Positions 10,442 to 18,445 of a DNA stretch of 64,000 bases are shown piece by piece; positions within the stretch are counted from its first letter, which is position 1; each line of letters starts with the position of its first letter. The DNA is taken from contig CAMUHN010000004.1 of NCBI GenBank assembly GCA_947088675.1, forward strand, positions 1-64,000, in the 5' to 3' direction. The notes below the pieces were generated by a model that saw only the letters and a list, made by a program, of their open reading frames with translations, was not told the DNA's origin and did not search any database. A program made the translations under genes and the position numbers. The DNA comes from an uncultured Roseburia sp. (GTDB lineage Bacteria; Bacillota; Clostridia; Lachnospirales; Lachnospiraceae).

Positions 10442-11926
10442 ATGATGTATGTAAGTACAAGGGATGCAAATGAAAAGGTCTCCGCTTCACAGGCCATCTT
10501 AAAAGGCCTTGCCAGTGACGGAGGATTGTTTGTGCCGGAAGAAATACCGAAATTGGATGCGGATATTGAGACTCTGGCAGAAATGACATACCAGCAGACA
10601 GCTTATGCAGTGATGAAGCAGTATCTGACTGATTTTACAAAAGAGGAGTTAGAGAGCTGTATTCGTGCGGCATATGACGATAAATTTGATACGAAAGAGA
10701 TTGCCCCGCTGCGGGAAGCGGACGGCGCCTGTTATCTGGAATTATTTCACGGCGCCACAATTGCGTTTAAGGATATGGCGCTTTCCATCCTGCCTCACCT
10801 TATGACGACGGCAGCAAGGAAAAATCAGGTAAAAAATGAGATCGTAATCTTAACTGCGACATCGGGGGATACCGGAAAAGCGGCGCTTGCAGGATTTGCC
10901 GGCGTAAAAGGGACAAAAATCATCGTATTTTATCCAAAGAACGGCGTCAGCCCCATTCAGGAGAAACAAATGGTCACGCAAAAGGGAGATAACACCTTTG
11001 TGGTCGGGATCCATGGAAATTTTGACGAAGCCCAGACCGGTGTGAAAAAAATGTTTGCGGACGCGTCTCTTGCAGAGGAACTTAACGCTGCAGGATATCA
11101 GTTTTCCTCTGCGAATTCCATTAATATCGGACGTCTTGTGCCTCAGATTGTCTATTATGTATATGCATATTCCAGATTGTACAAAACCGGAGTAATTGGC
11201 AGCGGGGAACCGATCAATGTGGTGGTTCCGACAGGAAATTTCGGTAATATACTTGCCGCATTTTATGCAAAAAATATGGGGCTTCCGATTGCAAAATTAA
11301 TTTGTGCATCTAATGAAAATAAAGTACTGTATGACTTTTTTTCGACAGGCGTATACAACAAAAACAGAGAGTTTATCTTAACGAGTTCTCCGTCTATGGA
11401 TATCTTAATCTCCAGTAATTTAGAGAGACTGATCTATCGGGTTGCCGGGAATAATCCTGCGTACAATACGCAGTTGATGAATCGTCTGAAAACAGACGGA
11501 AAATATGAGATTACACCGGAAATGAAAGAAAGGCTTTCCGACTTTTATGGCAGCTATGCCAGTGAAAGTGAGACGGCAGATATGATACGAGGGTTATATG
11601 AAAAGACGGGGTATATCATTGACACACACACGGCGGTTGCGGCGGCAGTCTATGAGAAATATAAACAGGAGACAGGAGATTGCGGGACAAAGACGGTGAT
11701 TGCTTCAACAGCAAGTCCGTTTAAGTTCACAAGAAGCGTGATGAGAGCAATTGATGTGAAATATGACAGCATGTCTGATTTTGAACTGGCGGACGAACTC
11801 GCCCGGATCGGAAATGTCAAAATTCCACAGGCGATCGAGGAGATTCGTACGGCCGATATCAGACACAATACTGTGTGTGAGGTCCAGGGAATGCCGGATA
11901 CAGTCAGAAAATTTCTTGCAATTTAA
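10442..11926 (+). CDS. thrC: Threonine synthase
   Basis: PLP enzyme converting O-phosphohomoserine to threonine. 494 residues, the longer class. The PLP lysine lies in the FHGATIAFKDMALS segment, and ATSGDTGKAAL and PTGNFGNILAAFYAK are the phosphate- and substrate-loop motifs. ATGATG at 10442 follows GAGGGATAAATA. It is transcribed divergently from the AP2 gene and alone; a bidirectional terminator follows. No hom or thrB is nearby. Confidence 0.94.
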   Translation: MMYVSTRDANEKVSASQAILKGLASDGGLFVPEEIPKLDADIETLAEMTYQQTAYAVMKQYLTDFTKEELESCIRAAYDDKFDTKEIAPLREADGACYLELFHGATIAFKDMALSILPHLMTTAARKNQVKNEIVILTATSGDTGKAALAGFAGVKGTKIIVFYPKNGVSPIQEKQMVTQKGDNTFVVGIHGNFDEAQTGVKKMFADASLAEELNAAGYQFSSANSINIGRLVPQIVYYVYAYSRLYKTGVIGSGEPINVVVPTGNFGNILAAFYAKNMGLPIAKLICASNENKVLYDFFSTGVYNKNREFILTSSPSMDILISSNLERLIYRVAGNNPAYNTQLMNRLKTDGKYEITPEMKERLSDFYGSYASESETADMIRGLYEKTGYIIDTHTAVAAAVYEKYKQETGDCGTKTVIASTASPFKFTRSVMRAIDVKYDSMSDFELADELARIGNVKIPQAIEEIRTADIRHNTVCEVQGMPDTVRKFLAI

Positions 11927-11984
11927 TCAAAAGTAAATGGAGTGTCCGACTCAATATGAGATTTTGGAAAGAGAGATGGTTTAT

Positions 11985-12022
11985 ATAAAAAAGTGTGCGC
12001 CCTGGCGCACATTTTTTTATAT
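11985..12022. terminator. Bidirectional terminator between thrC and the CheX-like gene
   Basis: TGTGCGCC (11994-12001) pairs with GGCGCACA (12004-12011). An A-run lies upstream and a T-run downstream, with flanking TATATA on both sides. It can end transcription from both strands. Confidence 0.9.
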
Positions 12023-12060
12023 AAGAAAGAAATATGAAATTTTTGTTGATTCCGGCGACG

Positions 12061-12957
12061 TTATCTGGATTTTGTGACTACTAAAATAAAATGTATTGTT
12101 CCAAATGGAAATACAATCGGAAGAAGATATCCTTCATTATTAAAAGATAAAAGTTCTGTCATTTCCCGTTCCGGCGGAGTCAGGTTCAGTTCTACCGAAT
12201 GTTCGTTTGAAATATTTACATTAAACAATCCGTTATGTAAATTAAGAAAATCTTCAATCGAAGATTGTACGTATTCGTCAAATTCGTCAAACGTATCGCC
12301 GACATATCTGGATGCAAATTCAATAGCAGTACTTTTTGTCATATCTATAAATATTTTAATCGAAAACTCACCGAGAATCTGCTGGGAAACACAATAATTG
12401 GTCGGATACTCTGTGCATGGATAAGGATACACCGGTGTAAAATCATCACCGATAAAACGGATCAGATTGTTAAACAGTAACTGTAAAAATGATACTTCAA
12501 ACGGCGAGAGCGGGCGTTCTGTGGCGACAAAAAAATTCTCAACCAGATGCTGAATGCTTTCCTGTGTCTCCTCGGAATAGTCAACGAAGTCATCCAGTTC
12601 ATTTGCCGACTGATATTCAATGATCAGGGACTGCAGCTGCTCGTTGTCGATAATTCCCTCCTCGACCAAAACCTGTCCCAACAATAAATAGTCGGGACCC
12701 TGGTCTTTTAACAGTTCCGTAACCTGTGCCTTTGTAAGATAACCGTCTTTGATTGCCAGTTCGCCGAATCTTTTGTCCTGATGCGTCTGTTCGATATAGA
12801 TTTCATCTACTTCCTTTGCTGTCATATAGCTGGCGTGAATAGCAAGTGTACCAAGTTTCATATGTTCCGTAGATTTTTTCTTCATGGCCTGAATTAACTG
12901 GTCGCATGTCACGATATTGCGTGATAACAGAAAATTTCCAAAAAATTGAGCGTACAT
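12061..12957 (-). CDS. CheX-like protein with MshEN-type repeats
   Basis: 298 residues. The first 110 or so hold repeated units of the form L-x-x-x-G-x-h...Q (for example FGNFLLSRNIV, FGELAIKDGYLT, LGQVLVEEGII), like the N-terminal MshEN/GspE modules that in other proteins bind c-di-GMP or act as docking units. Residues 145-298 resemble the CheX/CheC fold (FSIKIFIDMT..., then VQSSIEDFLNLHNGLFNVNIS), a family that dephosphorylates CheY. It starts 2 nt after the CheY-like gene, so the two are co-transcribed. Assignment rests on fold-level resemblance. Confidence 0.6.
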   Translation of the reverse strand: MYAQFFGNFLLSRNIVTCDQLIQAMKKKSTEHMKLGTLAIHASYMTAKEVDEIYIEQTHQDKRFGELAIKDGYLTKAQVTELLKDQGPDYLLLGQVLVEEGIIDNEQLQSLIIEYQSANELDDFVDYSEETQESIQHLVENFFVATERPLSPFEVSFLQLLFNNLIRFIGDDFTPVYPYPCTEYPTNYCVSQQILGEFSIKIFIDMTKSTAIEFASRYVGDTFDEFDEYVQSSIEDFLNLHNGLFNVNISNEHSVELNLTPPEREMTELLSFNNEGYLLPIVFPFGTIHFILVVTKSR

Positions 12958-12959
12958 AA

Positions 12960-13337
12960 TTATCCCCTTTCGAACCTTGTATGAAGTACCCGTTTTACCT
13001 GATCCGCATTCATTGGTTTTTGTATGAAGTCCTTGGCGCCGGCTTCAATAGCAGCTTTCAGCTGGGATTGGGTTCCAACCGAGGAAACAATTACGATATC
13101 TGCAGTCGGATCATATTCTCTGATTTCACGAATAGCAGCATTCCCGTCTTTTACCGGCATAACAATATCAAGAAAAACAAGATCAGGAGATTCTTTTTTG
13201 TATACATCAATTGCTTCCTGCCCGTTGGATGCCTCAAAAAACGTTGGTGAGCCCTGTGATAAAATGACATCTTTCAGTTGTTTTCGTGCCAGAATGGAAT
13301 CGTCACCAATGAGAATTTTTGCATTTTCAAGTATCAT
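12960..13337 (-). CDS. CheY-like single-domain response regulator
   Basis: 125 residues, receiver domain only. The acidic pair is in IGDDS, the phospho-acceptor Asp in LVFLDIVMP, the switch Ser in VSSVG and the Lys in QKPM. There is no output domain, so it likely signals by protein contact. It forms an operon with the CheX-like gene; a phosphatase partner for CheY fits known chemotaxis logic. ATG 13337 follows GGGGAG. An MCP lies at 30.6 kb but no cheA or cheW is present. Confidence 0.88.
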   Translation of the reverse strand: MILENAKILIGDDSILARKQLKDVILSQGSPTFFEASNGQEAIDVYKKESPDLVFLDIVMPVKDGNAAIREIREYDPTADIVIVSSVGTQSQLKAAIEAGAKDFIQKPMNADQVKRVLHTRFERG

Positions 13338-13457
13338 ATTTTTTCTCCCCTATCCATTTAAATATATGTTTATTTTACACTAAACAGGTAAATAGTTCAA
13401 TGAAAAAAGCAATTTTCTTTAAATTTTTCTTACAGACCGGAAAAAGAACTGATTTTC

Positions 13458-13486
13458 TTGCAAACAAATGTATTTCGATATATAAT
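13458..13486 (+). promoter_or_regulatory. Sigma-A promoter of the small membrane protein
   Basis: TTGCAA (13458-13463), 17-nt spacer, perfect TATAAT (13481-13486), about 25 nt before the start codon. Confidence 0.75.
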
Positions 13487-13511
13487 AATGCGAAGAAAGC
13501 GAGGGAAAAAT

Positions 13512-13856
13512 ATGGAAATGATGACGCTGTTTGATGTGATTATTCTGGCTTTTGGAATTTACATGATAGGTGCCGGCATAAAAATGATGCGCACGAAAGA
13601 ACCGAGTTCCGTTGTAGTTGCAAAAGAAGAACTTGTCAAGTGTAAAGATCCGGCCGGCATGGCGGAGTTTTTGTGTCGGAAAGAAATGTTTTTCGGGGCG
13701 GTATTTGTCATGGCCGGGGCGCTGGGGCTTGTGAGCGATCTCTGGGTTGATCTGGGCTGGCTTAACATTGTTCAGCTTGTAGTGTTTGTGATCGCGTTTG
13801 TCTGGTTTCAGGGCCAGCTTAGAAAGGCAAGGGAGAAATTTTTTCGTTCGTTTTAA
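13512..13856 (+). CDS. Small three-helix membrane protein, unknown function
   Basis: 114 residues, not recognised. Three hydrophobic segments are seen at about 7-24, 55-74 and 83-103, with a charged loop (RTKEPSS...CRKEM) between the first two and a basic C-terminal tail. The start is ATG 13512 behind GCGAGGGA and a good promoter. It is monocistronic between two terminators. Confidence 0.7.
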   Translation: MEMMTLFDVIILAFGIYMIGAGIKMMRTKEPSSVVVAKEELVKCKDPAGMAEFLCRKEMFFGAVFVMAGALGLVSDLWVDLGWLNIVQLVVFVIAFVWFQGQLRKAREKFFRSF

Positions 13857-13918
13857 AATTCCTTATGGGCAGGATCGCGCTGCAGTGGAGAGGAATTATG
13901 CTGCGGGAGTGACTCGCA

Positions 13919-13957
13919 GCAAACAAAAAATCCGGCTTTGCCGGATTTTTTGTTTGC
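13919..13957. terminator. Strong bidirectional terminator (18-bp stem)
   Basis: GCAAACAAAAAATCCGGC (13919-13936) is perfectly complementary to 13940-13957 around a TTT loop. A and T tracts flank a GC core, so it serves both the membrane-protein gene and the convergent citrate synthase gene. Confidence 0.92.
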
Positions 13958-14037
13958 ATTCACAGTTGTTTGAGGCAAAGATACCATCAATTGGCAGTGG
14001 CACATGTGATTAGAACCGTCTAAATGATTGTGTAATA

Positions 14038-15408
14038 TTATGCTTTATTTTTTTTCGGCAACGGCCTGCGCTCACAGATATTTTTGTAGGCCGGACGCAT
14101 GATCTTATTGTTAATTGCGATTTCTTCCAGACGATGCGCACTCCAGCCGGAGATACGTGCAATTGCGAAGATCGGCGTGTACAGTTCTACCGGAAGACCA
14201 AGCATATGATAGGCGAATCCGCTGTAAAAATCGACATTTGGGCTGACGCCTTTGTAGATTTTTCGTTCTTTTGCAATGATCTGCGGCGCTAAGCGCTCTA
14301 CGGTAGCATAGAGAGCGAATTCTTTTTCGTATCCCTTTTCAGCTGAGAGTTTCTCGACAAAAGAGCGGAACAGACGCGCGCGTGGATCGGAGAGTGAATA
14401 GACTGCATGCCCCATCCCGTAAATCAGTCCGGCATGGTCAAAAGCTTCCCTGTGCAGAAGCGCGGTCAGATAACGGGAAATTTCTTCCTCATCGTTCCAG
14501 TCTTTTAATTTCGCTTTCATATCTTCAAACATATGGATTACCTTGATATTCGCGCCGCCATGTTTGGGGCCTTTTAAGGAACCAAGAGAAGCTGCGATGA
14601 CGGAATATGTATCCGTTCCGGATGAAGATACCAGATGTGTCGTGAAAGTTGAGTTATTACCGCCGCCGTGTTCCATGTGCAAAATCAGGGCGATATCCAG
14701 AAGTTTTGCCTCAAGAGGAGAGAACCTGCTGTCCGGTCTTAAAATATGAAGTATGTTTTCAGCGGTGGAATATTCCGGTTTTGGTGAATGGATAAACAGG
14801 CTGGCGCCGTCGTGATAATGTTTGTAGGTTTGATAACCGTATACGGAAAGCAGCGGGAACAGACTGATGAGCTGCATACACTGACGCAGAACATTTGGCA
14901 TGGATACATCGTCAGCCATATCGTCGTACGAATACAGCGTCAGGACACTTCTGGCAAGCGCGTTCATCATGTCTCTGCTCGGAGCTTTCATAATGATATC
15001 ACGGACGAAATCGGTTGGAAGCTTTCTGTATTCACTGAGCATTCCTGCGAACGTCGAGAGCTGTTCTTTTGTCGGCAGTTCGCCAAAGATCAGCAGATAT
15101 GTGCACTCCTCAAAGCCGAAATGGTTTTGTTCACCGATCTTATGGACAAGATCGGCTACATTGTATCCCCGGTAAAAAAGCTCCCCGTCGATCGGTATGC
15201 TCTTACCGTCTACTTCCTTTGAGGAACAGACTTCGGAGATATTGGTCAGCCCGACAAGTACGCCCTTTCCGTTCAGATCGCGAAGTCCGCGTTTGACATC
15301 ATATTTTGTGTATAGTTCAGGGTCTATTTTTGCATTTGCCTCACATATAGCAGCCATCTGCCGCAGCTCAGGGGTGATTTCACAAATACGATTTTGCTTT
15401 TCAGTCAT
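14038..15408 (-). CDS. gltA: Citrate synthase
   Basis: Condenses acetyl-CoA and oxaloacetate. 456 residues, Si-type fold. Active-site regions are visible: HMEHGGGNNSTF, KGPKHGGAN and GLIYGMGHAVY (catalytic His), and DFYSGF with the C-terminal ARISGWSAH (Arg ligands). The long N-terminal extension (about 60 residues) is common in the clostridial form. It has its own promoter and a reverse-strand AGGAGG site. No aconitase or isocitrate dehydrogenase is adjacent. A 2-methylcitrate synthase is possible but less likely. Confidence 0.92.
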   Translation of the reverse strand: MTEKQNRICEITPELRQMAAICEANAKIDPELYTKYDVKRGLRDLNGKGVLVGLTNISEVCSSKEVDGKSIPIDGELFYRGYNVADLVHKIGEQNHFGFEECTYLLIFGELPTKEQLSTFAGMLSEYRKLPTDFVRDIIMKAPSRDMMNALARSVLTLYSYDDMADDVSMPNVLRQCMQLISLFPLLSVYGYQTYKHYHDGASLFIHSPKPEYSTAENILHILRPDSRFSPLEAKLLDIALILHMEHGGGNNSTFTTHLVSSSGTDTYSVIAASLGSLKGPKHGGANIKVIHMFEDMKAKLKDWNDEEEISRYLTALLHREAFDHAGLIYGMGHAVYSLSDPRARLFRSFVEKLSAEKGYEKEFALYATVERLAPQIIAKERKIYKGVSPNVDFYSGFAYHMLGLPVELYTPIFAIARISGWSAHRLEEIAINNKIMRPAYKNICERRPLPKKNKA

Positions 15409-15443
15409 AAAGAAATCCTCCTTCTTTTAAAAATAGCAAAATT

Positions 15444-15473
15444 ACTATAACATAATTTGTTAGTTTTGCACAA
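15444..15473 (-). promoter_or_regulatory. Promoter of citrate synthase
   Basis: Reverse strand: TTGTGC (15473-15468), 18-nt spacer, TATAGT (15449-15444), in an AT-rich region about 36 nt before the start codon. Confidence 0.55.
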
Positions 15474-15583
15474 GAAAAAAATAATTATTTTACAAAAAGT
15501 TCAGAATTTTGTAATTTTATTTTGGACGAAAATAAGATAAGATAAACAGGAAAACAAAACAGCATGTCGGGAGGGATGGTTTG

Positions 15584-15994
15584 ATGGACGTTGACGAACA
15601 GTTCCTGGTAAGGGAAGCTATGCTGGCAAGGGAAAACTCGTATTCCCCGTATTCCGGATTTCGCGTCGGCGCAGCGCTTCTTGCAGAAAGCGGAACGGTT
15701 TACCGCGGATGCAATATAGAAAATGCGGCTTATTCACCGACAAACTGCGCGGAGCGGACCGCATTTTTTAAAGCGGTGTCCGAGGGAGAACAAAAGTTTC
15801 GCGCAATTGCAGTGGCCGGCGATACCGGCGATTATCTGTATCCGTGCGGTGTCTGCAGACAGGTGATGGCCGAATTTTGCAGTTTGCAGGATTTTGTTGT
15901 GATCTGCGTCAAAAGTGAAAAGGAATACAGAAAATTACTTTTAAAGGATCTGCTTCCGGGTGCTTTTACGAAATCGGATCTGCAAAAGATCTGA
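15584..15994 (+). CDS. cdd: Cytidine deaminase
   Basis: Zinc enzyme of pyrimidine salvage that turns cytidine/deoxycytidine into uridine forms. About 136 residues, homotetrameric-class length. Signatures: YSPYSGFRVGAAL, the NCAERTAF catalytic Cys/Glu and the PCGVCRQVMAEF zinc motif. ATG 15584 lies 8 nt after GGGAGGG; an in-frame TTG sits just before it (15581). Monocistronic. Confidence 0.95.
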   Translation: MDVDEQFLVREAMLARENSYSPYSGFRVGAALLAESGTVYRGCNIENAAYSPTNCAERTAFFKAVSEGEQKFRAIAVAGDTGDYLYPCGVCRQVMAEFCSLQDFVVICVKSEKEYRKLLLKDLLPGAFTKSDLQKI

Positions 15995-16027
15995 GGCAAC
16001 AAAAGTATAAATTTTATCTAAAACAGA

Positions 16028-16055
16028 TTGACAAAAATATCACATCGTGTATTAT
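16028..16055 (+). promoter_or_regulatory. Promoter of pckA
   Basis: TTGACA (16028-16033), 16-nt spacer, TATTAT (16050-16055). Confidence 0.7.
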
Positions 16056-16118
16056 TTAAAGTAGTAATATCCAAAAAATGTTAATTCAATTATTCATTTT
16101 AAAGGGAGGAATTATCCA

Positions 16119-17834
16119 ATGTCAACAAAAGCGTATTATCCAATCAGCGAGATTGGCGCCGGAAAAACAGGTTTTTCCAAAACGAGATCTATTATAGAGG
16201 CTGCGTTTTATGGCAACAATGTCGTAAAAGTAAACACATTAAAGGAAGCTTACCAGTTAGCGAAAAATTCTCCGGGAACAATCGTAACGGATATGCCGGT
16301 GAAAGACGGTGAGACATTTGGTCTTGAGAAAGACGCAAAAGTGTTATTGTTTAACGACGGCGCAGTAACGGGACGTTATGCTGCAGCACGCCGGATTAAA
16401 GGCGAACCGGGTGTTGACAATACAAAATTGGACAAAGTGGTGATGGATGCCGTTTACGAGACAAGATGGAAAACGCTTTACCACGCAGAGTGCTTTATCG
16501 GACTTGATCCGGAATTTATGGTAAAAGCACATCTTCTTCTTCCGGAAGGCGAGGAGAATATCCTCTATAACTGGATGTTAAACTTCCAGTATATGTCCGA
16601 TGAATATGTGAAAATGTACAAAAACTCCAAGCCGATTGCTGACGGAAAGGAGCCGGATATCTATATTTTCTCAGATCCGCAGTGGGCGCCGCATGATGCG
16701 CCGGATGTAGATTACAGCTGTTTAAGCGATCCGCTGACGCTTTGCTATTTTGATACGGACCAGAACTGTGCGGCGATTCTTGGTATGAGATATTTCGGAG
16801 AGCATAAAAAAGGAACGCTTACCATGGCATGGGCGCTTGCGAACAGAAACGGATACGCTTCCTGCCACGGCGGACAGAAAGAGTACACGCTGGCTGACGG
16901 CTCTAAATTTGTAGCTTCCGTATACGGTCTGTCAGGTTCCGGTAAATCGACCCTGACGCATGCAAAGCACGGCGGAAAGTATCCGGCGATCAAAGTACTG
17001 CATGACGATGCGTTTATTATTAATACGGATACCTGCGCATCCATCGCGTTGGAACCGACCTATTTTGATAAGACGGCAGATTATCCGACCGGATGTCCGG
17101 ATAACGAATATCTGCTCACGGCGCAGAACTGCTCCGCAACAATGGATGAGAACGGTAAGATCCAGCTTGTCACAGAGGATATCAGAAATGGCAACGGACG
17201 TGCAATCAAGTCCAAATTATGGTCGCCGAACCGTGTAGATAAGATTGACGCGCCTGTAAATGCAATTTTCTGGATTATGAAAGATCCGACAATCCCGCCG
17301 GTACTCAAATTAAAAGGTTCTGCACTTGCATCCGTTATGGGCGCTACGCTTGCGACAAAGACATCTACCGCGGAGCGTGTGGCAGCAGGGACTGATTTAA
17401 ATGCGCTGCGTATCGTACCGTATGCAAATCCGTTCCGGACATATCCGCTTGTGCATGATTATGAGAAATTCAAGAAGCTGGTAGAGGAAAAAGACGTTGC
17501 ATGTTATATTGTCAATACCGGTGATTTTATGGGAACAAAATGTAAACCTGCCGATACGCTTGGCATCCTTGAGACAATCGTAGAGGGCAAGGCAAAATTT
17601 GAGCAGTGGGGACCGTTTGAAGATATTGAGATCATGAACGACTGGTCAGGAAAGACCGCAGATTTCACTCCGAATCTTGGCGACAAGGATTATGTCGCAG
17701 CGTTAAAGAACGCTATGCAGAACCGTGTGGATGCAGTGGAAGGTTTTGCGACAAAGAAAGAGGGTTATGATAAACTTCCGGATGAAGCTCTTGCAGCATT
17801 AAAGAAACTGGTAGATGAGGCATCTTCTCTGTAA
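16119..17834 (+). CDS. pckA: Phosphoenolpyruvate carboxykinase (ATP)
   Basis: Interconverts oxaloacetate + ATP and PEP + CO2 + ADP; in gut anaerobes it often runs in the carboxylating direction. 571 residues, slightly longer than the usual 530-540. Key motifs: GLSGSGKSTLT (kinase P-loop, about residue 270), the metal/oxaloacetate region HDDAF and the adenine-binding region near TSTAERVAAG. It has a GGGAGG site and its own promoter and terminator. Confidence 0.95.
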   Translation: MSTKAYYPISEIGAGKTGFSKTRSIIEAAFYGNNVVKVNTLKEAYQLAKNSPGTIVTDMPVKDGETFGLEKDAKVLLFNDGAVTGRYAAARRIKGEPGVDNTKLDKVVMDAVYETRWKTLYHAECFIGLDPEFMVKAHLLLPEGEENILYNWMLNFQYMSDEYVKMYKNSKPIADGKEPDIYIFSDPQWAPHDAPDVDYSCLSDPLTLCYFDTDQNCAAILGMRYFGEHKKGTLTMAWALANRNGYASCHGGQKEYTLADGSKFVASVYGLSGSGKSTLTHAKHGGKYPAIKVLHDDAFIINTDTCASIALEPTYFDKTADYPTGCPDNEYLLTAQNCSATMDENGKIQLVTEDIRNGNGRAIKSKLWSPNRVDKIDAPVNAIFWIMKDPTIPPVLKLKGSALASVMGATLATKTSTAERVAAGTDLNALRIVPYANPFRTYPLVHDYEKFKKLVEEKDVACYIVNTGDFMGTKCKPADTLGILETIVEGKAKFEQWGPFEDIEIMNDWSGKTADFTPNLGDKDYVAALKNAMQNRVDAVEGFATKKEGYDKLPDEALAALKKLVDEASSL

Positions 17835-17852
17835 AAGTTTTGTGAGGTTAGG

Positions 17853-17896
17853 AAACCCTGCGGATCCTCCGTGATCAGGATTTGCGGGGTTTTTTG
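17853..17896 (+). terminator. Terminator after pckA
   Basis: AACCCTGCGGATCCT pairs, with G-U wobbles, with AGGATTTGCGGGGTT, followed by a six-T run (about 17891-17895). Confidence 0.85.
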
Positions 17897-17943
17897 CAAG
17901 ATAATTATTAGAAAAAAGAACAGAATTTGCCACTAATTTTTTG

Positions 17944-17972
17944 TTGCGGATCTGGACATGATAAAGTATAAT
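17944..17972 (+). promoter_or_regulatory. Promoter of the 6S RNA
   Basis: TTGCGG (17944-17949), 17-nt spacer, perfect TATAAT (17967-17972). It lies about 30 nt before the predicted RNA body, and no coding gene follows directly. Confidence 0.65.
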
Positions 17973-17999
17973 GAAAGAGATGAAATGCTTTCATTAAAG

Positions 18000-18196
18000 A
18001 AAAAGCCTGAGGTGTTCGATACCCTGCATTTTTGAACCTACATTTACTTTTATGGGATTCCTATATTCTCAAGCGGATGTCAGGCCATCAGTACCTCTGT
18101 AGTACACGAGCAGTGGAAGGCAGAAACTTGTATGCGGTTACCCACCTGGCGCAAGCTAGGAGTCAAAAACGCAGGAAACGGCATTTTGGGTTTTAC
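18000..18196 (+). ncRNA. ssrS: 6S RNA (SsrS), clostridial type
   Basis: 6S RNA mimics an open promoter and sequesters sigma-A RNA polymerase. The 200-nt region forms one long interrupted duplex. AAAGCC (18002-18007) pairs with GGTTTT (18189-18194), and AGGTG (18010-18014) with CATTT (18182-18186). CCTGC-A-TTTTTG (from about 18022) pairs with CAAAAA-C-GCAGG (to about 18175). A large central open region and an apical part with CCTGGC-GCAA-GCTAGG follow. The sequence and layout match clostridial 6S RNAs from memory; a covariance-model search would settle it. The gap 17897-18445 otherwise holds the repeat/small ORF and terminator below. Confidence 0.7.
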
Positions 18197-18219
18197 AGAA
18201 GAATAGAAAGCAACAAAAG

Positions 18220-18390
18220 ATGTTACCGTACAGAAGATTGATACCGTACAGAAGAGATCTACCGTACAGAAGAAGTGGCAAAAGGTTACAGAAGATTCAG
18301 TATACGGCACAAAAGCTATTTCAATACAAAAGTGATTCTGAATTACAAAAGGATTTAGAATTGACAAAAGACAAGGAGGAGCTGCCTTAG
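18220..18390 (+). CDS. Candidate 56-residue repeat-containing small protein
   Basis: An open frame from ATG 18220 to TAG 18388-18390. Its start encodes three PYRR-type units (LPYRRL, IPYRRD, LPYRRS) from an 18-bp DNA repeat, then a Lys/Gln/Glu-rich tail. No good ribosome site precedes the ATG, and the stop falls inside the terminator stem. It could be a real basic microprotein or merely the 3' tail of the 6S precursor; because the repeat is a multiple of three, openness in one frame is weak evidence. Confidence 0.25.
   Translation: MLPYRRLIPYRRDLPYRRSGKRLQKIQYTAQKLFQYKSDSELQKDLELTKDKEELP
18224..18277 (+). repeat. Three tandem 18-bp repeats
   Basis: Three exact-period copies beginning TACCGTACAGAAGA start at 18224, 18242 and 18260. 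Looser ACAGAAGA copies lie just outside, near 18194 and 18287. They sit between the 6S RNA and its first terminator. Confidence 0.9.
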
Positions 18391-18412
18391 AAAAGGCAGC
18401 TTCTCTCTTTTT
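18380..18412 (+). terminator. Terminator downstream of 6S RNA and repeat region
   Basis: AGCTGCCTT (18380-18388) pairs with AAGGCAGCT (18393-18401), followed by TTCTCTCTTTTT. Confidence 0.85.
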
Positions 18413-18445
18413 AAACAGAAAGGCGGTTCGAAAAGGAGGAGCGTT

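Noticed and set aside
18224..18277. CRISPR-like array
   Set aside because: Period is 18 bp with no unique spacers, and no cas genes are present in the window.
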